A stretch of DNA of 15,387 nucleotides from positions 1 to 15,387 of the forward strand of contig CABMPS010000023.1 of NCBI GenBank assembly GCA_902388545.1. The letters are read 5' to 3'. A model generated the notes under the pieces. It was not told the DNA's origin. It made no database searches and saw only the letters and a program-made list of their open reading frames with translations. Positions 1 through 6,542 of this stretch are shown here, one piece after another. This DNA comes from an uncultured Collinsella sp. GTDB taxonomy: Bacteria; Actinomycetota; Coriobacteriia; Coriobacteriales; Coriobacteriaceae. Within the stretch, counting starts at the first letter, position 1, and every line of letters begins with the position of its first letter. The position numbers and the translations under genes were made by a program.

Positions 1-167
1 GTGATGAATCCCCGGGCCGCTAATTCCTGGCGACCAAAACCACCTGAAGGGTCACATTTATCTGAATAATTTAATCCCGTGTCTTTTGCTGCTCGTTGGC
101 GTTGTTTGGGCATTGATGGCTACGTGGTTCAAGAGGCGGCGGTGCTGTTGCTTGAATTTTTGTAGTT
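1..167. other. Window edge, no supported gene
   Basis: No start-to-stop gene is visible here. One plus-strand frame is open from position 8 to a TAA at 164-166. It encodes a hydrophobic stretch (LIPCLLLLVGVVWALMATW) followed by KRRR, which resembles the C-terminal membrane tail of an anchored protein. However, the same frame is closed by two TGA codons at positions 2-7 and has no start with a ribosome site. It may be the decayed end of an upstream gene or chance. Confidence 0.2.
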
Positions 168-210
168 AAAGAGGCCCGTTTCCCTAGGTGGGGAAACAGG
201 CCTCTTTTTG
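168..210. terminator. Rho-independent terminator, probably bidirectional
   Basis: An almost perfect hairpin: AAAGAGGCC at 168-176 pairs with GGCCTCTTT at 199-207, and GTTTCCC pairs with GGGAAAC inside it. Read on the plus strand it is followed by a run of five T, so it could end a gene lying left of the window. Read on the minus strand it lies about 43 nt after the stop of the coiled-coil surface protein gene, with a weaker T tract (TTTAACTAC). It therefore plausibly terminates convergent transcripts. Confidence 0.85.
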
Positions 211-440
211 TCTCTGGGCTTGTGGATTGGCGAAGACAATAACCGCTGGCGGCTATTTTGAGTTCCTGATGCGGCGTGTGGCTGTGGCGGTTATTCCGAG
301 GCCTGTGGCGGCGATTGCCGCGAGTGCGATTGCACTCGGCGCTGCATCTCCCGTGTTCGCGAGCTTGCCGGCGGTCGTATCTGCTTGCTTGGTGGAGCTC
401 GATGGAGCGTATTTGCCGGTCGCGGGCGAGCCGGTGGGCT

Positions 441-498
441 GCGTCGTCTCGGTCGGTTGCGTCGAGTTGGAGGGAGGCGTCGTCTCGGTCGGTTGCGT
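441..498 (-). repeat. 22-bp direct repeat in the Thr/Pro spacer
   Basis: The 22-bp unit at 441-462 recurs exactly at 477-498, offset by 36 bp, which is 12 codons and so in frame. It encodes the repeated TQPTETT segment of the surface protein's wall-spanning spacer. Such in-frame repeats can expand or contract and so vary the spacer length. Confidence 0.8.
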
Positions 499-954
499 TA
501 TCTCGGGCGAGGCGGTCTTGTCCGCCGCGGCCTTTGCCTCTTCGTATGCCTTGCAGGCGTCGTCATAGGCCGTTTGCGCCTTTTCCAAATTGTCGAGGAG
601 CGCATCTCGCCAGGCTGTGAACTGGTCGATATGGGCTTTATACTTCTCTGCATCACGCTCACGGTCATTAACTTGTCTTTCCTGCCTTTTGAGGCGGTCC
701 TGGGCCTCGCGGAGCTCCATTTCGCAAAAGTCAACTCGCGCTTTTGCCGTTACGATCTCTTGGTGCAACGACTTTATTTGCTGTTTAATAGTTTCGGCAA
801 GCTCCTCGTCGCCGAGTGCTTCGACTGCCTTAAGCTCCTCAAGTTTGTTGTCTAATTTTTCCTGGAGCTTGCTTACCCGGTTGATGGCCTCGTCGTTTTT
901 GGCTTGGGCTGCATCGATGTCCGCTTGCATGGTGGGGAGGGATTCCCTCAATTC

Positions 955-970
955 GGCGGCTTACGCCGCC
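955..970 (-). other. Perfect GC hairpin carrying the interrupting stop codon
   Basis: GGCGGC at 955-960 and GCCGCC at 965-970 are perfect complements around a 4-nt loop. On the sense (minus) strand the loop reads GTAA, a GNRA-type tetraloop, and it contains the in-frame TAA that breaks the surface protein gene. Confidence 0.75.
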
Positions 971-1310
971 ATCTTGTCGCGGAGCTCTTGAAAACGGGCA
1001 ATGTCATCATTGAATCTCGCAATTTTCTCGAGACTTGCGGCGTCTTTTGCGGTCTCGAGGTTTTTGAGCGCTTCCTGCATGGCTGCATACGCTTTTTCTT
1101 TTGCGGCGGTCGCATCTTTCGTCTGCAAGGCAGCTGCACCGGTGGGGGAGCTGGTTTCTGCCGCGATCGCCGTTACGGGGGCGATTCCCGCGACAAGTGC
1201 CGCGGAAAGGGCGATGCCCACAGTTGCTCGTCTTGCTCTTCTTGCGAGAATGTCGTTCATCTCGGCACCTCATTTCAAGGGTCGGCGGCTCGGCTGGTAG
1301 CACTAATGTA

Positions 1311-1319
1311 AGTATATCA
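1311..1319 (-). promoter_or_regulatory. Extended -10 promoter for the coiled-coil surface gene
   Basis: On the minus strand the sequence reads TGATATACT, an extended -10 element (TGN followed by TATACT), about 50 nt upstream of the ATG at 1260. No convincing -35 box lies 16-18 nt further upstream, which is acceptable for an extended -10 promoter. Confidence 0.5.
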
Positions 1320-1363
1320 GGCGATTGGCGCGCCGCTGACCGGGCATGCGCACCTCTCCGCTT

Positions 1364-1383
1364 CTCTGGAAACCGAATCCCAT
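1364..1383 (-). repeat. Dispersed TGGGATKCGGTTTCC motif, solitary copy
   Basis: On the minus strand this reads TGGGATTCGGTTTCCAGAG. The wider segment 1364-1384 matches 6093-6113 at 19 of 21 positions. It lies between the divergent surface-protein gene and ABC exporter operon, about 20 bp upstream of the exporter's -35 box. It could be a regulator-binding site or a degenerate intergenic repeat. Confidence 0.55.
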
Positions 1384-1399
1384 TAGAAATGACGAGTTG

Positions 1400-1429
1400 T
1401 TTACGCTTCTTTTGGGCTCACCGTACTAT
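1400..1429 (+). promoter_or_regulatory. Putative promoter of the ABC exporter operon
   Basis: TTTACG at 1400-1405 and TACTAT at 1424-1429 are separated by 18 bp, each matching the sigma-70 consensus at 4 of 6 positions. A start near 1436 would leave a leader of about 38 nt before the ATG at 1474, and would make the earlier in-frame TTG at 1441 unlikely as the start codon. Confidence 0.45.
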
Positions 1430-1473
1430 CATGATTCGAATTGAGTGTGAATGATGATAGGGAGCGCCTTTTT

Positions 1474-3327
1474 ATGATTGAGTTGCTCAGGCGTTTTGGT
1501 GGTAAGTTTCGCCGATATATGGTGATTGGCCCTGCGTGCAAGTCGATCGAAGTGATTTTTGACCTGCTGACGCCGCTGGTGATTGCCCAGATGATCGATA
1601 AGGGCATTGGCTCGCACGACGTGGACGCCGTCGTCCACTACGGCATGGTGCTTGCCGCCATGGCCGTGATCGGCATCTCGTTTACGCTCGTCTGCCAAAA
1701 GATGGCGGCGCTCACCTCGCAGGGCATGGGTACTGACATTCGCGGCGCACTCTACCAGCACATCAACAAGCTGAGCTATGCCGAACTCGACCGCTTCGGC
1801 ACGCCGTCGCTCATCACGCGCATTACCAACGACGTCAACCAGGTGCAGCTCGCCGTGGCGCTGGGCGTGCGTATGCTCATTCGCTGGCCTTTCCTGGCGG
1901 TGGGCTCCATGGTCGCGGCCCTTGCCATCGACCTTAAGCTCGGCATGATCTTTTTGATTTGCACGCCCGCCATCGGCCTGGTGTTTTGGTTTGTCATGGC
2001 GCGCTGCATCCCGTATTACAGGCAGCTGCAGGCAAAGCTCGATCGCATCGCGCTTATCTGCCGCGAGGGCCTTTCGGGCGCCCGCGTGGTTCGCGCCTTT
2101 GTGCGCGAGGACCACGAGCGCGAGCGCTTTGCCCAAGCGGCCGATGACCAGGCACATACCGCCATCGCGGTGGGCAAGCTTTCGTCAATCCTTAATCCCG
2201 TCACGTTTTTGGTGATGAACCTGGGCGTGTGCGCCATCCTGTGGGTGGGCGGCATCCAGGTCAACGTGGGCGAGCTTACGCAGGGCCAGGTCATGGCGTT
2301 TGTGAACTACATGACGCAGACCCTGACCTCCATCGTGTACGTCGCCAACCTGGTCGTGGTCTTTACCAAGGCGAGCGCCAGTGCGTCGCGTATCAACGAG
2401 GTGCTCAACTGCGTGCCGAGCATCACCGACGAGGGCAACGAGCCGGTCGCACTGCCCGAGCCGAGCGCGATGGGCAACGCTGTTCCGGTTCCCGCGTTGA
2501 GCTTGAGTCATGCGAGCTTCTCCTTTGGCGCTGGCGCTGCCAACGCCGTCAACGATGTGACCCTGGAGCTGCCGCTGGGCAAAACGCTCGGCATTATCGG
2601 CGGCACGGGCAGCGGCAAGTCCACGCTCGTCTCGCTCATCCCGCGCCTGTACGATGCGAGCGCTGGCAGCGTGTGCGTGATGGGTGCTGACGTGCGCGCC
2701 TGTCGGCTCGACCAGCTGCGCCATGTGGTTGCGACCGTTCCGCAACGTGCGTCGCTCGTGAGCGGTACTATCCGCAGCAACCTGACCTGGCGCGACGAGG
2801 CGGCGACCGACGATGAGCTCTGGGCGGCGCTCGATATGGCGCAGGCCAGCGAATTCGTGCGCAACAAGCCCCAAGGCCTGGATGCCCCGGTCGAGGCGGG
2901 CGGCAAGAACTTTAGCGGTGGCCAGCGCCAGCGCCTGACTATCGCACGTGCCTTGGTGGGTTCGCCTCAGATATTGATCATGGACGACTCCGCCTCGGCG
3001 CTCGACTTTAAGACCGACGCGGCGCTTCGTCATGCCATTCGCGAGCGCAGCGTGCGCGGTGCCGCCGAGGGCGGGCTGCTGCTGACGACCGTCATCGTGA
3101 GCCAGCGCGTCTCGACCGTGCGCGATGCCGACATGATCTGCGTGCTCGACCACGGTTCGGTCGCGGGCCTGGGCACGCACGATGAGCTGTACGCGACCTG
3201 CCAGCTCTACCGCGAGATCTGTCAGTCGCAGCTTCGTCGTGAGGAGCTCGAGGGCCAGCAGGGGAGCACGACGCCCGCGTCCGCCGCGACTGCCCCCGCA
3301 TCCGCCTGCGTAAAGGAGGGCTGCTAA
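1474..3327 (+). CDS. ABC exporter half-transporter, degenerate-site subunit
   Basis: A 617-residue fused membrane-plus-ATPase protein of the multidrug/lipid ABC exporter type. The N-terminal part (about residues 10-310) holds the hydrophobic segments of a six-helix transmembrane domain, and the ATPase follows. Walker A is GGTGSGKST near residue 376, the Q-loop lies in VPQRAS, and the signature FSGGQ near 479 is canonical. Walker B reads ILIMDDSASALD, with Asp replacing the catalytic Glu, and the switch motif reads VSQRVST, with Gln replacing the His. In heterodimeric exporters such as TM287/288 and BmrCD these changes mark the subunit that forms the degenerate nucleotide site. ATG 1474 is chosen because AGGGAG lies 9 nt upstream; an in-frame TTG at 1441 has no such site. 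The next gene starts directly after the stop and is the partner. The substrate cannot be told from sequence. Confidence 0.93.
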   Translation: MIELLRRFGGKFRRYMVIGPACKSIEVIFDLLTPLVIAQMIDKGIGSHDVDAVVHYGMVLAAMAVIGISFTLVCQKMAALTSQGMGTDIRGALYQHINKLSYAELDRFGTPSLITRITNDVNQVQLAVALGVRMLIRWPFLAVGSMVAALAIDLKLGMIFLICTPAIGLVFWFVMARCIPYYRQLQAKLDRIALICREGLSGARVVRAFVREDHERERFAQAADDQAHTAIAVGKLSSILNPVTFLVMNLGVCAILWVGGIQVNVGELTQGQVMAFVNYMTQTLTSIVYVANLVVVFTKASASASRINEVLNCVPSITDEGNEPVALPEPSAMGNAVPVPALSLSHASFSFGAGAANAVNDVTLELPLGKTLGIIGGTGSGKSTLVSLIPRLYDASAGSVCVMGADVRACRLDQLRHVVATVPQRASLVSGTIRSNLTWRDEAATDDELWAALDMAQASEFVRNKPQGLDAPVEAGGKNFSGGQRQRLTIARALVGSPQILIMDDSASALDFKTDAALRHAIRERSVRGAAEGGLLLTTVIVSQRVSTVRDADMICVLDHGSVAGLGTHDELYATCQLYREICQSQLRREELEGQQGSTTPASAATAPASACVKEGC

Positions 3328-5187
3328 ATGAACCCGTACACTTCTTCCGGCTCGGTCGCCACGATGACGGCCAATGTGTCCGGCAACGATAACCTCAACG
3401 ACCTGGGCGACGGTCCGCGCCAGCCCGGCGACCCTGAGCGCTATCCCGTGGGCGCGGTGACCCGCCGCCTGATGGGTTACGTCCGTCCGCACCGTATTTC
3501 GTTTACGGCGTCGTTTGTGAGCGCCGCCGTCTCGGTGATCTTACAGCTCTATACGCCTATTCTCATTGGCGAGGGCATCGACCTGATCGTTGCCGCGGGC
3601 CAGGTGAATTTCGATGCACTGCTGCCGCTTGTCACCAAACTCGCGATTGTCGTCGTAGGTGCCGCGGCCTTCCAGTGGCTGCAGGGCTACTGCGTCAACC
3701 GCCTGTCCTACGAGACGGTGCGTGACATGCGCGTGGAGGCGAGCGACAAGCTCAGCCGCATGCCGCTCAGCTTTATCGACAGCCACGCCCACGGCGACCT
3801 TATGAGCCGCGTGGTCAATGACGTCGACCAGGTGGGCGACGGTCTGCTGCAGGGCTTCACGCAGCTCTTCACCGGCGTTATCACCATCGTGGGCACGCTC
3901 GCGTTTATGCTCTCCATTAACCTGGCCATGACGCTCGTGGTGGTGCTCGTCACGCCGCTTTCCATTTTTGCAGCCGGCGCCATCGCCAAGCTTTCCAACA
4001 AGAGCTTTACGGCACAGCAGCGCATCCAGGGCCAACTTGGCGGTCATATCGAGGAGTATGTTGGTGAACAAAAGCTCGTGGACGCCTTCGCCTACGGCCC
4101 GAGCGCTCAGCAGCGCTTCGATGTCCTCAACGCCGAGCTCTATACGGCAGGTGAGCGCGCACAGTTTATGGGCTCGCTCTCTAACCCCGGCACGCGCTTT
4201 ATCAACAACATCATCTACGCCGTGGTCGCCGTGATCGGCTGCGTCGGTGTGATCACAGGTGTGCCCGCGGCGCTTACGGTGGGCGGCGTGCAGATTTTCC
4301 TGTCCTACGCCAACCAGTACACCAAGCCGTTCAACGAGGTCACCAACGTCATTACGCAAATCCAGACGGCGTATGCCTCGGCGCGCCGCATGTTTGCACT
4401 GCTCGACGCCCGTGAGCAAGAGCCCGATGCGCCAGATGCCGTGGAGCTTGCTGCCCCACAGGGCGAGGTGACCTTTGAGCACGTGGACTTTAGCTACGTG
4501 CCCGACCGCAAGCTGCTGCAGGATATCTGCATCGATGCCAAGCCCGGCATGCGCTTTGCCCTGGTCGGCCCCACGGGCTGTGGCAAGACGACGCTCATCA
4601 ACCTGTTGCTGCGCTTTTACGATATCGACGCCGGTCGCATTGCGGTCGATGGCCGTTCCTCGCGTGACTACACGCGCGCAAGCCTGCGCCGTGCCTTTGG
4701 CATGGTGCTGCAGGACACTTGGCTGTTTGAGGGCACCGTGGCGGAAAACATCGCTTACGGTTGCCCGGATGCCACGCGCGAACAGGTTATCGAGGCTGCC
4801 AAGCGCGCGCATGCGCACAAGTTTATCGTGCAGCTGCCAGGCGGCTACGATACGGTGATCGGCGAGGACGGCGGCACGTTTAGCCAAGGTCAAAAACAGC
4901 TGCTGTGCATCGCGCGCGCCATGCTCACCGACCCAGCGATCTTGCTGCTGGACGAGGCGACCTCGAGCATCGATACGCGCACCGAGCTGCAGGTTCAGGC
5001 GGCATTTGACGAGCTCATGGCCGGTCGTACCAGCTTTGTTGTGGCGCATCGCCTTTCGACGATTCGCAACGCCGACTGCATTCTGGTCATGCGCGACGGC
5101 CAGATTATCGAGCGCGGCACACACGACGAGCTGCTAGCGGCAGGCGGCTTCTACGCCGAGCTCTACCGCAGTCAGTTCGCCCAGTAA
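3328..5187 (+). CDS. ABC exporter half-transporter, catalytic-site subunit
   Basis: A 619-residue partner of the preceding exporter subunit. The ATG directly abuts the upstream TAA, and AAGGAGG lies 8 nt before it, so translation is probably coupled. A polar N-terminal extension of about 40 residues precedes the membrane domain. In the ATPase, Walker A is GPTGCGKTT near residue 413, the Q-loop is in VLQDTWLF, Walker B is ILLLDEATSSID with the catalytic Glu, and the switch is VAHRLST with the His. The signature reads FSQGQ rather than SGGQ. Combined with the first subunit's Asp and Gln changes, this is the expected complement: this Walker B plus the partner's SGGQ make a working site, while SQGQ plus the partner's Asp make the degenerate site. 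The complex would sit in the cytoplasmic membrane and export an unknown, probably hydrophobic, compound. No regulator gene is adjacent. Confidence 0.95.
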   Translation: MNPYTSSGSVATMTANVSGNDNLNDLGDGPRQPGDPERYPVGAVTRRLMGYVRPHRISFTASFVSAAVSVILQLYTPILIGEGIDLIVAAGQVNFDALLPLVTKLAIVVVGAAAFQWLQGYCVNRLSYETVRDMRVEASDKLSRMPLSFIDSHAHGDLMSRVVNDVDQVGDGLLQGFTQLFTGVITIVGTLAFMLSINLAMTLVVVLVTPLSIFAAGAIAKLSNKSFTAQQRIQGQLGGHIEEYVGEQKLVDAFAYGPSAQQRFDVLNAELYTAGERAQFMGSLSNPGTRFINNIIYAVVAVIGCVGVITGVPAALTVGGVQIFLSYANQYTKPFNEVTNVITQIQTAYASARRMFALLDAREQEPDAPDAVELAAPQGEVTFEHVDFSYVPDRKLLQDICIDAKPGMRFALVGPTGCGKTTLINLLLRFYDIDAGRIAVDGRSSRDYTRASLRRAFGMVLQDTWLFEGTVAENIAYGCPDATREQVIEAAKRAHAHKFIVQLPGGYDTVIGEDGGTFSQGQKQLLCIARAMLTDPAILLLDEATSSIDTRTELQVQAAFDELMAGRTSFVVAHRLSTIRNADCILVMRDGQIIERGTHDELLAAGGFYAELYRSQFAQ

Positions 5188-5215
5188 GCAAGCCCGTGGG
5201 GCAAATGAATCAATC

Positions 5216-5255
5216 GACAGACGGTGGTTTACATCTGTCACGTTAGTACTAAGAT
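5216..5255 (+). promoter_or_regulatory. Putative flavodoxin promoter with overlapping dyad
   Basis: TTTACA (5228-5233) and TAAGAT (5250-5255) are 16 bp apart and form a plausible sigma-70-type promoter about 60 nt upstream of the flavodoxin ATG. The -35 box lies between and touching the arms of an inverted repeat, GACAGA (5216-5221) and TCTGTC (5234-5239). This could be an operator. The arms are short and chance is possible. Confidence 0.35.
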
Positions 5256-5314
5256 ATTCATCTAATAAATTGCATTAGTGGCTTTAGTTTTGGGGGAAAC
5301 GAGGCAACGTGACT

Positions 5315-5866
5315 ATGACGTGCTCTTTGGTGGTTAACAGCAAGAGCGGTAATACCAGGATGGTTTCGGGTGCGATTAAGCGCGCTCTGCAGGCTGCGGG
5401 CGTTGAGTTTGTCCATGCCGCGGCGTTGAGCGACGATGCGGATGCAGATCAGGTTGCGCTCGAGGCGCAGGGCGCCTGCGCGGCCGACACGGTGCTCGTC
5501 GGTTTTTGGTGTGACAAGGGCGCGTGCACGCCTTCGGTCGCGGCGTTGCTCTCCGCCTTGCACGGTAAGCGCGTCTTCCTGTTTGGCACCTGCGGTTTTG
5601 GCGCCGACCAGAGCTACTATCAGCAGATTATCGACCGCGTAACTTCCAATTTGGCTGGGGATGCCGAGCTTGCGGGCTGGGCGATGTGCCAGGGCAAGAT
5701 GGGCCCCGCGGTCAAGCAGCGCTACGAGGCCATGCTCGAGCAAGATCCCGAAAACGCCCGATTTAAGATGCTGCTCGACAACTGGGTTGCCGCGAAGGAC
5801 CATCCCACCAAGGAAGACCTGGACAACATGGCTGCAGCCGCCAAGAAGGCCGTGCTGGGAGAGTAG
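5315..5866 (+). CDS. Flavodoxin family protein (Flavodoxin_3-like)
   Basis: A 183-residue soluble protein that is a single flavodoxin fold. The N-terminal strand and phosphate-binding loop read LVVNSKSGNT (residues 5-14), the FMN-phosphate loop of flavodoxins. LVGFWCDKG (61-69), VFLFGTCGFG (87-96) and CQGKMGPAV (125-133) match the pattern I know from the short flavodoxins of Pfam Flavodoxin_3, which include the BilS partner of the gut bilirubin reductase. No reductase gene is adjacent, so that role is not claimed. It is expected to bind FMN and carry electrons in the cytoplasm. The ATG at 5315 is preferred because the protein then begins as flavodoxins usually do, with GAGG 10 nt upstream; an in-frame GTG at 5309 is the alternative. 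It has its own promoter candidate and terminator, so it is probably monocistronic. Confidence 0.85.
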   Translation: MTCSLVVNSKSGNTRMVSGAIKRALQAAGVEFVHAAALSDDADADQVALEAQGACAADTVLVGFWCDKGACTPSVAALLSALHGKRVFLFGTCGFGADQSYYQQIIDRVTSNLAGDAELAGWAMCQGKMGPAVKQRYEAMLEQDPENARFKMLLDNWVAAKDHPTKEDLDNMAAAAKKAVLGE

Positions 5867-5908
5867 CTTCGCCGTTCGCGGTCCTTCGTGCAAAACAATA
5901 CAAATGTG

Positions 5909-5937
5909 AAAGCCTCGAAGTTCTCGAGGCTTTTTTT
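5909..5937 (+). terminator. Rho-independent terminator after flavodoxin
   Basis: AAAGCCTCGA pairs with TCGAGGCTTT around a 5-nt loop, followed by an uninterrupted T run (5931-5937). It lies about 43 nt after the flavodoxin stop. Confidence 0.92.
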
Positions 5938-6011
5938 CATGACACGAGGGCGCCCCTTTATTGATGGAAGGCCTAGTAAGCTGATTGTTCTATGCCCGGA
6001 TGTGTGCGGAG

Positions 6012-6142
6012 TGGGATGGGATTTCCGGATGGGTGGGGTTGCGGAAGCTGCGTCCCGCCTTTGGAATGGGATGCGGTTTCCCGTTGGGGACTCTGTGGAA
6101 ACCGCATCCCATTTCGCAAGCGAATGCTGGGACACGGTTTTC
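6012..6142. repeat. Cluster of four TGGGATGCGGTTTCC motifs, two as a perfect inverted repeat
   Basis: Plus-strand copies are at 6012-6026 (TGGGATGGGATTTCC), 6067-6081 (TGGGATGCGGTTTCC) and 6128-6142 (TGGGACACGGTTTTC). A minus-strand copy is at 6097-6111. The second and the minus-strand copies lie in 17-bp perfect inverted arms (6065-6081 and 6097-6113) with a 15-nt loop, so this part can form a long hairpin. There is no T run, so it is not a standard terminator. A further copy is at 1364-1383. The function is unknown; REP-like element or regulator sites are both possible. Confidence 0.65.
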
Positions 6143-6235
6143 AGAGGGTTATGGGCTGCGAACTAGATGGTGCTGTCATAAAGCTGCAAAAGAGGGTTAA
6201 AAATAAATGGTACTTTCAGAAGTTAATTTTAATGT

Positions 6236-6244
6236 GGGGGGGGG
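6236..6244 (+). repeat. G9 homopolymer tract
   Basis: Nine consecutive G in an otherwise AT-rich stretch, inside the loop of a possible stem (AAATGGTA 6205-6212 with TACCATTT 6246-6253). It lies about 150 bp upstream of the probable -35 box of the fibre cluster. G tracts of this length are prone to slippage. Confidence 0.6.
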
Positions 6245-6374
6245 CTACCATTTTTTAGTTTCGCAAAAAATTAATCCCTCTATGGGGAAGTTGCGTAGGG
6301 GGTCAGTCACAGATATTGGATAAAACAGACTAATTTGGGGATAAATGACCACTTACGCCAAAAATAGTAGCATT

Positions 6375-6416
6375 TAGCGACAAAACATTGAAAAATGTGT
6401 AGCACATCGCTATGTT
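6375..6416 (+). promoter_or_regulatory. Probable promoter of the fibre cluster, embedded in nested dyads
   Basis: TTGAAA (6388-6393) and TATGTT (6411-6416) are exactly 17 bp apart, a good sigma-70-type promoter. The -35 box sits within the small dyad ACATT-GAAA-AATGT (6385-6398). An outer dyad, TAGCGA (6375-6380) with TCGCTA (6407-6412), flanks the -35 box and overlaps the -10 box. This is the layout expected of an operator that occludes RNA polymerase. Transcription would start near 6423 and leave an untranslated leader of about 120 nt. Confidence 0.5.
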
Positions 6417-6542
6417 TTTATTACGAAAAGATTCCAAATTGGCTTATTTCGGACTCACTTTTCAAGCGCCTTGCGGTTCCTGTTGAAACTTGCTGACCTT
6501 TGGATGGGTCGAATAGGTTCTCAAGGGGGATGAATTATCACT

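Larger units (their letters stand above)
253..1260 (-). pseudogene. Secreted coiled-coil protein with LANTG wall-sorting tail, interrupted by in-frame TAA
   Basis: Reading from ATG 1260 down to the stop at 253 gives one continuous frame of 335 codons, broken only by a TAA at codon 100 (963-961). The start has a good ribosome site (GAGGTG, about 6 nt upstream). Residues 1-34 are a classical signal peptide ending AIAA. About residues 45-260 are Ala/Lys/Glu-rich heptad-like coiled coil. A Thr/Pro/Ser-rich spacer with TQPTETT repeats follows. The C-terminus is LANTGD, a hydrophobic stretch and RRIRNSK, the architecture of a sortase substrate, with Ala in place of the usual Pro in LPXTG. The upstream piece would be a secreted 99-residue fragment. 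The downstream piece (a TTG at 951 is available) would lack a signal peptide. It is called a pseudogene unless the stop is read through or is a sequence error. The function of the intact protein is unknown; a surface spacer or adhesin is the best guess. Confidence 0.8.
5938..6542. other. 605-bp intergenic region, no gene
   Basis: I see no credible coding sequence; small open frames here lack ribosome sites and run through the repeated motifs. From left to right the region holds the TGGGATGCGGTTTCC motif cluster (6012-6142), an inverted pair AAATGGTA/TACCATTT (6205-6212, 6246-6253) that brackets a G9 run and is followed by T6, two GGATAAA direct repeats 21 bp apart (6318-6324, 6339-6345), and the probable promoter of the fibre cluster within dyad symmetry (6375-6416). 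An untranslated leader of about 120 nt follows. From about 6180 on the DNA is clearly more AT-rich than the flanking genes. Confidence 0.7.

Noticed and set aside
441..498. Short repeats considered as a CRISPR array
   Set aside because: Only two copies, 14 bp apart, in frame and encoding a Thr/Pro spacer repeat; no array or cas genes are present.
2185..3492. Minus-strand open frame (435 codons) spanning the junction of the two ABC genes
   Set aside because: It is antisense to strongly motif-supported genes, and its own translation is Arg/His/Ala-rich with no recognisable fold.
3541..5124. Long minus-strand open frame (527 codons) opposite the second ABC subunit gene
   Set aside because: It is a shadow of the GC-rich gene on the other strand: low-complexity His/Arg/Ala-rich translation, no domain motif and no ribosome site.
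5888..6258. Small overlapping open frames in the intergenic region
   Set aside because: They run through the terminator and the inverted TGGGATGCGGTTTCC motifs, lack ribosome sites and encode Gly/Arg/Trp-rich nonsense.
6469..6526. CCTTG (6469-6473) could pair with CAAGG (6522-6526) and hide the peptidase ribosome site
   Set aside because: Only five base pairs over a long loop, with no inner stem support and no recognisable riboswitch core; too weak to call.
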